Shown here piece after piece: positions 58,872-64,000 of a stretch of DNA of 64,000 bases (position 1 is the first letter of the stretch; each line of letters starts with the position of its first letter). Position numbers and translations under genes: made by a program. The stretch spans positions 1-64,000 of the forward strand of contig NZ_JARBEA010000002.1 of the NCBI RefSeq assembly GCF_028863945.1. Reading direction: 5' to 3'. The notes beneath the pieces were generated by a model, which did no database searches, was not told the origin of the DNA, and worked only from the letters and a program-made list of their open reading frames with translations. This DNA is from Jeotgalibaca caeni. GTDB taxonomy: Bacteria; Bacillota; Bacilli; Lactobacillales; Aerococcaceae.

Positions 58872-59540
58872 TTAGGTAGCAGTTTTTTTGCTGTAAGACA
58901 TGCGGGATTCTAAGCGATTCGCAATGAATGTCAGCAAGGAAATGACTGCTAAGTAATAAATGGCCACGATTCCCCACATGCGAATGGTTTCCATATTGTT
59001 GGCTGTAATAATTTTCCCATTCATGGTGAGCTCGCGCACGCCGATAACGGACAGCAATGACGTATCTTTCAACGTAATGATGAATTGGTTGATGATGGAA
59101 GGTAACATCGTTCTTAATGCTTGCGGCAGGATTACTTTTCGCATGGAAGTACCATACGGCAATCCCAAACTACGAGAAGCTTCCATTTGACCCACATCGA
59201 CTGCCTCAATTCCTCCACGCACAATCTCCGCCATATAAGCGCCTGCGTTCAGACTCATCGTGATAATTCCCGCATTCCACTCCGACAAACTAATTCCAGT
59301 AGCCATTGGCACGCCGAAATAAATAAAGTAGATTTGTACGAGTAGAGGCGTTCCGCGAATCAGCCAAATATACGCATTCGCAATCGAATAAATAATTTTA
59401 TTTCCCGATACCTTCATTAAGCCAAAAATGATTCCAATGATAGAAGCAAAAAGTAAGGCGTATAAGGTGATCTGGACAGTTTGTCCCATAGCATCCATAA
59501 AGGAAGGAAAATGTTGAATAAAAAGTTCAATAAAATACAT
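58872..59540 (-). CDS. Polar amino-acid ABC transporter permease
   Basis: A 222-residue His/Glu/Gln-Arg-opine family permease with about five membrane segments, WLIRGTPLLVQIYFIYFGVP and the ATPase-contact loop EASRSLGLPYGTSMRKVILPQA. It is alone on its strand. It may work with the binding protein at 57905-58669, although the two genes are convergent and no ATPase gene is near. Confidence 0.9.
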   Translation of the reverse strand: MYFIELFIQHFPSFMDAMGQTVQITLYALLFASIIGIIFGLMKVSGNKIIYSIANAYIWLIRGTPLLVQIYFIYFGVPMATGISLSEWNAGIITMSLNAGAYMAEIVRGGIEAVDVGQMEASRSLGLPYGTSMRKVILPQALRTMLPSIINQFIITLKDTSLLSVIGVRELTMNGKIITANNMETIRMWGIVAIYYLAVISLLTFIANRLESRMSYSKKTAT

Positions 59541-59706
59541 GATATCACCCTATCTTTTCATTGGCACATTCAAAACAATACAGAAAAAAAGTAGTGGAAG
59601 CAACTAATTAACTTCCCCTTAGAATTATGAGAGCTTGCTCATTTTTGTTATTCATATAGAATAGCACAGAAAAATCTAGCGGTCAATTCGATTTTTTCAT
59701 AAAAAC

Positions 59707-59729
59707 AGGGCTGGAGGTATGCTCCAGCC
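59707..59729 (-). terminator. trxB terminator
   Basis: Perfect 9-bp stem GGGCTGGAG/CTCCAGCCC with 5-base loop, then TGTTTTT on the minus strand. Confidence 0.88.
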
Positions 59730-59736
59730 CCTACTC

Positions 59737-60687
59737 TTATTTCTCAACTGCGTAACGGTCGTTCCATTCTTCAATGTAATGGAATGCGCGGTTTCCTGCT
59801 TCTCCGCCATCCCCAACTGCTGTCGTGATTTGGCGTAAAGTTTTCTTACGTACATCACCAACTGCAAAGATACCCGGTACAGCTGTTTCCATGTATTCGT
59901 TGGTTTCGATCCAGCCTTCCGCATCAGTGATTCCGAGATCACGGAATGCATCGGATTGCGGCAAGATACCTACGTAGACGAAAACACCGTCAATATTCTG
60001 TTGGACTACTTCACCGGTTTTCACATTCTTCATTGCTACACCCGTTACCTTGTTTCCGTCTCCTTGGATTTCCTCTACAACGGTATCCCAAGTGAAGTTT
60101 ACTTTTTCATTCTTGAAAGCACGATCTTGCAAGATTTTTTGGGCGCGCAATGAGTCCCGACGATGAACAATGTTCACATCACCAAATTGAGTCAGATACG
60201 TTCCTTCTTCAACCGCTGAATCTCCTCCGCCGACCACAATTAAATCCTTGTTGCGGAAGAACGCGCCGTCACAGACCGCACAGTAAGAAACACCACGGCC
60301 ATTGTATTGATCTTCCCCTGGCACATTTAACTTACGGTGATAGGATCCGGTTGCGATAATAACTGCTTTTGCTTTATAAGATTTCTTCCCTGCTTCAACA
60401 ATTCGGTACGCACCATCGACAACGATGCGTTTCACATCGCCATAAGCTTGGTCAGCACCAAAACGCATGGAACTCTTATGCATCTTGTCAGCCAATTCTG
60501 GCCCCATGATGGAGTCAAAGCCTGGATAGTTTTCCACTTCAGCTGTATTCAGCAATTCCCCGCCTGGCACACCGCGCTCTAATACAAGCGTGCTCAAGTT
60601 TGCACGGGAGGCGTATAACGCCGCTGTCATCCCACCTGGTCCTGAACCAATGATAATGACATCATAAATTTTTTCTTGTTGTTCCAT
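59737..60687 (-). CDS. trxB: Thioredoxin reductase
   Basis: A 316-residue FAD enzyme that reduces thioredoxin with NADPH. FAD motif GSGPGGMTAALYASRA, redox pair Cys136-Cys139 in SYCAVCDGAFF, NADPH motif VVGGGDSAVEEGTYL and FAVGDVRKKTLRQI. ATG follows AAAAGGGG. Preceded by a 73-base gap from galU with a possible -10 (TAGACT). Confidence 0.96.
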   Translation of the reverse strand: MEQQEKIYDVIIIGSGPGGMTAALYASRANLSTLVLERGVPGGELLNTAEVENYPGFDSIMGPELADKMHKSSMRFGADQAYGDVKRIVVDGAYRIVEAGKKSYKAKAVIIATGSYHRKLNVPGEDQYNGRGVSYCAVCDGAFFRNKDLIVVGGGDSAVEEGTYLTQFGDVNIVHRRDSLRAQKILQDRAFKNEKVNFTWDTVVEEIQGDGNKVTGVAMKNVKTGEVVQQNIDGVFVYVGILPQSDAFRDLGITDAEGWIETNEYMETAVPGIFAVGDVRKKTLRQITTAVGDGGEAGNRAFHYIEEWNDRYAVEK

Positions 60688-60760
60688 TTAGATACCCCTT
60701 TTAAACATTTCTAATCTGCTCTAGTCTATGCCTTTTCCGGCTAAATAGCGAACCTTCTGC

Positions 60761-61651
60761 TTACTGGCCTTCTTCTTGTTCCAGGCGTTCACTTAATTCG
60801 AGAATGTAATCTCTTAGTTTATCTTTCATTTCTGGATGTTCCAAGCCGTAGCTGATGCTTGTCGTCAAGAAACCAAACTTATCCCCCACGTCAAAGCGGT
60901 GTCCGGTAAATTTCTTGGCGAAAACACGTTGTGTCTTGTTCAACGTATCAATCGCGTCCGTCAGTTGAATTTCTCCACCTGCACCTGGGTTTTGGTTTTC
61001 TAAAATTTCAAAAATTTCTGGAGTCAATAAATAACGGCCAATAATGGCTAAATCACTTGGCGCATCCGCTGGGTCTGGTTTCTCCACAAAGCGGCGTACA
61101 TTATATAGCCCTTCCTCCAACTCGTTATCTGGATCGATAATTCCATATTTAGAAGTTTCTTCGTGTGGAACTTCCATCACGGCAATCGTTGAAGCATGAG
61201 TACGCTCGTAACCGTCCATCAACTGGCGAGTCAAAGGTACTTCATCCTTCATCAAATCATCACCAAGCATGACGACAAACGGCTCGTCCCCAATAAAGGC
61301 CTTCGCCTGCAGAACGGCATGCCCCAACCCCATTGGATAAGACTGACGTACGAAATGAATCCGCAGGCCGGTTGTTTCTTGAACCAGCTTCAACAATTCG
61401 TCTTTGCCCTTTTCACGAAGATTCGCCTCTAATTCAATGTTCGAGTCGAAGTGATCTTCAATTGGTCGCTTGCTCTTCCCGGTTACAATCAGAATATCTT
61501 CAATTCCTGATTCGATTGCTTCTTCTACAATAAATTGAATCGTTGGTTTATCAACGATTGGTAACATCTCTTTTGCCATCGCTTTGGTAACCGGCAAGAA
61601 GCGAGTCCCAAAACCAGCAGCTGGAATAACGGCTTTTTTTACTTTTTTCAT
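60761..61651 (-). CDS. galU: UTP-glucose-1-phosphate uridylyltransferase
   Basis: A 296-residue nucleotidyltransferase making UDP-glucose, used for glycolipid anchors and wall sugars. Signature [37 protein letters not shown] and [15 protein letters not shown] 61651 is 9 nt after AAAGGAG; the in-frame ATG two codons earlier is too close. Last of hprK-lgt-gpsA-galU. Confidence 0.96.
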   Translation of the reverse strand: MKKVKKAVIPAAGFGTRFLPVTKAMAKEMLPIVDKPTIQFIVEEAIESGIEDILIVTGKSKRPIEDHFDSNIELEANLREKGKDELLKLVQETTGLRIHFVRQSYPMGLGHAVLQAKAFIGDEPFVVMLGDDLMKDEVPLTRQLMDGYERTHASTIAVMEVPHEETSKYGIIDPDNELEEGLYNVRRFVEKPDPADAPSDLAIIGRYLLTPEIFEILENQNPGAGGEIQLTDAIDTLNKTQRVFAKKFTGHRFDVGDKFGFLTTSISYGLEHPEMKDKLRDYILELSERLEQEEGQ

Positions 61652-61673
61652 GATCATTTGCTCCTTTACACGT

Positions 61674-62684
61674 TTACTGTTCTGCTTTTCGATCACGTAG
61701 CATTAAGTCACGGATGACTTTTTCTACGTTTGCTCCTTCATACAAAACTCGGTAAATTGCTTCGGTAATCGGCATTTCAATTCCTTTTTCTTGGGCTAAT
61801 TCATAGGCAGCCTTGGTGGTTTCAACACCTTCCACTACCATTCCCATGCTCTCTAGAATTTCTGGAAGAGGTACTTTCTTCCCAATTAAGTTCCCGGCAC
61901 GCCAGTTTCGTGAATGGATACTGGTTCCCGTAACAATAATATCGCCTACACCGCTCAATCCGATAAAGGTTAATGGGTCTGCGCCAAACGCAACTCCTAA
62001 ACGGCTGATTTCTGCTAGACCACGCGTCATTAATGCGGCTTTCGCATTGTCCCCATAGCCTAAACCGTGTAGAGCTCCTGCTCCCACTGCAATAATATTC
62101 TTCAAGGCAGCTCCTAGCTCGACACCAATCACATCTTGGTTGGTGTAAACTCGGAAATAGTAATTCATGAAGATTTTTTGCACCATTTCTGCCGCAGTTT
62201 CTGTCTCAGAAGCTGCTGCCACAGTCGTAATGTCTTTCTTTGCGACCTCTTCTGCATGACTTGGTCCGGATAAAACGACCAAACCTTGATGCAAGGAAGC
62301 AGGAATTTCTTCTTCAATAATCGTTGAAATCCGCTTATGCGTGCCTTGTTCCAACCCTTTGCTCGCATGGATCAAAACAGGTTTCTTCTCGCCGGTTAAC
62401 AAAGGCGCGACTTGCTTCGCTACAAAGCGGATGGCTTTCGTTGGGATGACAAAAAGAATGAAGTCTGCTCCTTCGATTGCCGCAGAAAGGTCCGTATAGC
62501 CTACAATTCCTTCGCTCAATACTAATTCAGGCAAGTAATGGGCATTGGTGTGTTGCTGGTTCATCTCTTCAATTTGAGCCGGGTTGTTCCCCCAGACACG
62601 AACGTCGTGCCCATTTTCGTCTAGTACCATTGAAAGAGCGGTTCCCCACGAACCCGCTCCTAGCACTGCTATTGTTTGCTTCAT
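61674..62684 (-). CDS. gpsA: Glycerol-3-phosphate dehydrogenase (NAD(P)+)
   Basis: A 336-residue enzyme reducing dihydroxyacetone phosphate to sn-glycerol 3-phosphate for phospholipids. N-terminal [26 protein letters not shown], the catalytic Lys region [16 protein letters not shown] and [13 protein letters not shown]. Overlaps lgt by four bases (ATGA) with GGAGGAAAG before its start. Confidence 0.97.
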   Translation of the reverse strand: MKQTIAVLGAGSWGTALSMVLDENGHDVRVWGNNPAQIEEMNQQHTNAHYLPELVLSEGIVGYTDLSAAIEGADFILFVIPTKAIRFVAKQVAPLLTGEKKPVLIHASKGLEQGTHKRISTIIEEEIPASLHQGLVVLSGPSHAEEVAKKDITTVAAASETETAAEMVQKIFMNYYFRVYTNQDVIGVELGAALKNIIAVGAGALHGLGYGDNAKAALMTRGLAEISRLGVAFGADPLTFIGLSGVGDIIVTGTSIHSRNWRAGNLIGKKVPLPEILESMGMVVEGVETTKAAYELAQEKGIEMPITEAIYRVLYEGANVEKVIRDLMLRDRKAEQ

Positions 62685-63547
62685 TTCTTTCCTCCATTCC
62701 CTGTTGGCAGATTTGGATTCATACCAAGGTTAATCTGCGTATAATACGGGTCTTTCGGGTATTTATTGTATCTTCTAAACGCCCAAATACCAAGAGCTCC
62801 TAAGAAGAGTAGGATGGACAAGATTTGGGATACACGAATTCCTAAGAAGTACAGACTATCCGTCCGCATTCCTTCAATAAAAAAGCGGCCAAACGAATAC
62901 CACATCACATACGTTAAGAATACTTCCCCTTCACGCAATACGTTCGGGCGTCTGCGGATCCATAAAATAAAGACAAATCCAAGCAACGACCATAACGATT
63001 CATACAAGAAGGTTGGATGGTAGTAAATCCCTTCAATATTCATTTGATTAATAATAAATTCAGGCAAAAACAAGCCTTCCAAGAAGGATCGGGTTACTTC
63101 TGAACCGTGCGCTTCTTGATTAATAAAGTTTCCCCAACGACCAATGGACTGAGCGATTAATACTCCGGGAGCCAATACATCGAGTGTCAGCATAAACGGA
63201 ACTTCTCTTTTTTTCGTATAAAAGAAAACGACTAATCCACCAACCAACAGTGCCCCATAAATGGCTAAACCGCCATTCCAAATTTGTAGAATCTGGCTTG
63301 GGTTAGCCAAGTAGTAATCTAATTCGAAAAGAACGTAATAGGCGCGTGCTCCAAGAATTGCTAAAGGTACCGCCCAAAATGCCACATCTAAAATGAGATC
63401 CGGCGGCATCCCTTTTCGGTCTCCCTCTTTAGAAGCTAGATACATAGCGAGGAGGATTCCTACGCCAATAATAACACCATACCAAGCAATTTCAAACTCT
63501 CCAAACTTCACTGCGATTGGATTGATTGCTGTTAAAAAATGTTCCAT
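62681..63547 (-). CDS. lgt: Prolipoprotein diacylglyceryl transferase
   Basis: A 288-residue integral membrane enzyme that adds diacylglycerol to lipobox cysteines, so it matures the lipoproteins encoded in this window. About seven membrane segments; signature [22 protein letters not shown] and [13 protein letters not shown]. Seventeen bases after hprK. Confidence 0.97.
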   Translation of the reverse strand: MEHFLTAINPIAVKFGEFEIAWYGVIIGVGILLAMYLASKEGDRKGMPPDLILDVAFWAVPLAILGARAYYVLFELDYYLANPSQILQIWNGGLAIYGALLVGGLVVFFYTKKREVPFMLTLDVLAPGVLIAQSIGRWGNFINQEAHGSEVTRSFLEGLFLPEFIINQMNIEGIYYHPTFLYESLWSLLGFVFILWIRRRPNVLREGEVFLTYVMWYSFGRFFIEGMRTDSLYFLGIRVSQILSILLFLGALGIWAFRRYNKYPKDPYYTQINLGMNPNLPTGNGGKK

Positions 63548-63564
63548 TCTTTCTTCACCTTTTC

Positions 63565-64000
63565 CTAATCCTCTTGTCTGGAGTTCTCTTTGATCAAATT
63601 ATCTAAGTTTCGTTCAAAGGTCTCCGCAGCATTATATCCCATCGTCTTAGCCCGGTAGTTCATAGCAGCCATTTCAACGATGATTGCCAAGTTTCGACCA
63701 GTCTTAACCGGAACGGTAATCTTTGGAATCTTCACATCCAAGATATTTACCATTTCTTCCGTACTGCCCAGCCGCTCAAATTTCTTTTCTTGCGTCCACA
63801 TTTCTAGATTGACAATCACATTTACTTCATTTGATTGCTTCACAGCACCGGCTCCGAACAACGTCATGACGTCCATAATCCCAATACCGCGAATCTCAAT
63901 TAAATGACGCAGAATCGGCGGTGCCTCTCCCATCAAGGTATCTTCGTCGTGTTGATACAAATCAATCCGGTCATCCGCTACTAAACGATGTCCTTTTTGA
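63565..64000 (-). CDS. hprK: HPr kinase/phosphorylase (3' part)
   Basis: The last 144 or so codons of HprK; the 5' part lies beyond the window. Visible: QKGHRLVADDRIDLYQ, the HprK signature HLIEIRGIGIMDVMTLFGAG, and VPVKTGRNLAIIVEMAAMNYRAKTMGYNA near the C-terminus. The enzyme phosphorylates HPr at Ser46 in response to glycolytic metabolites and so sets CcpA activity and PTS uptake. The Walker A motif is outside the window. First visible gene of the lgt-gpsA-galU operon. Confidence 0.96.
   Translation of the reverse strand, partial: QKGHRLVADDRIDLYQHDEDTLMGEAPPILRHLIEIRGIGIMDVMTLFGAGAVKQSNEVNVIVNLEMWTQEKKFERLGSTEEMVNILDVKIPKITVPVKTGRNLAIIVEMAAMNYRAKTMGYNAAETFERNLDNLIKENSRQED

Overview
The window reads as a chromosomal segment of a low-GC Gram-positive bacterium of the order Lactobacillales, probably Carnobacteriaceae or a close relative. 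Supporting signs are AGGAGG ribosome binding sites with many TTG/GTG starts, the pcrA-ligA-camS and gatCAB clusters, rapZ-glmR-whiA, hprK-lgt-gpsA-galU, LtaS, a CcpA-type cre site and a CodY box. The genus cannot be fixed from the sequence alone. No rRNA, tRNA, prophage, insertion sequence or CRISPR array was seen, and most of the window is conserved core.

Layout. 1-7.2 kb: argS with an attenuator-like leader, a DUF2188 protein, UV endonuclease UvsE, a zinc alcohol dehydrogenase, and an operon of a membrane zinc-ribbon protein, a lipoprotein barnase and barstar, then a YfbR-like HD phosphohydrolase. 7.3-9.8 kb: a broken ABC exporter gene, a CarD-type regulator and dgkB. 9.8-17.1 kb: a complete maltose locus: PTS permease MalT and phosphatase MapP on one strand, phosphorylase MalP, beta-phosphoglucomutase and MalR on the other. 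Divergent promoters carry palindromic operators. 17.1-26.2 kb: a tandem hairpin array, gatCAB, and pcrA-ligA-camS. 26.3-30.9 kb: a small membrane protein, a divergent PurK-like protein, two wall hydrolases, an unknown regulator-like protein and a CBS/ACT protein. 30.9-35.5 kb: branched-chain amino-acid ABC transporter livJHMGF with CodY and cre sites. 35.7-41.4 kb: YtxH protein and an ABC export system with a giant coiled-coil FtsX permease. 41.6-50.1 kb: flavoprotein, rRNA methyltransferase, LtaS, two-component system, SSB and WhiA. 50.2-55.8 kb: glmR, rapZ and the OpuC osmoprotectant transporter. 55.9-64 kb: pgcA, a polar amino-acid binding protein and permease, a second hairpin array, trxB, galU, gpsA, lgt and the end of hprK.

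How the parts fit. Maltose would enter as maltose 6'-phosphate through MalT, be dephosphorylated by MapP, split by MalP into glucose and beta-glucose 1-phosphate, and pass to glucose 6-phosphate through PgmB. HprK, encoded at the right edge, sets CcpA activity, and a perfect cre lies upstream of the liv operon. PgcA, GalU, LtaS and DgkB serve glycolipid and lipoteichoic acid synthesis and recycling, and Lgt matures the lipoproteins seen here (LivJ, OpuCC, CamS, LdcB-like, barnase, glutamine-type binding protein).

The least explained signals are two three-unit arrays of roughly 51-bp palindromic units at convergent gene junctions, a nested multi-stem element between camS and gatC, the membrane-tethered barnase/barstar operon, the divergent PurK-like protein in a wall-hydrolase operon, and an exporter gene broken by an internal deletion.
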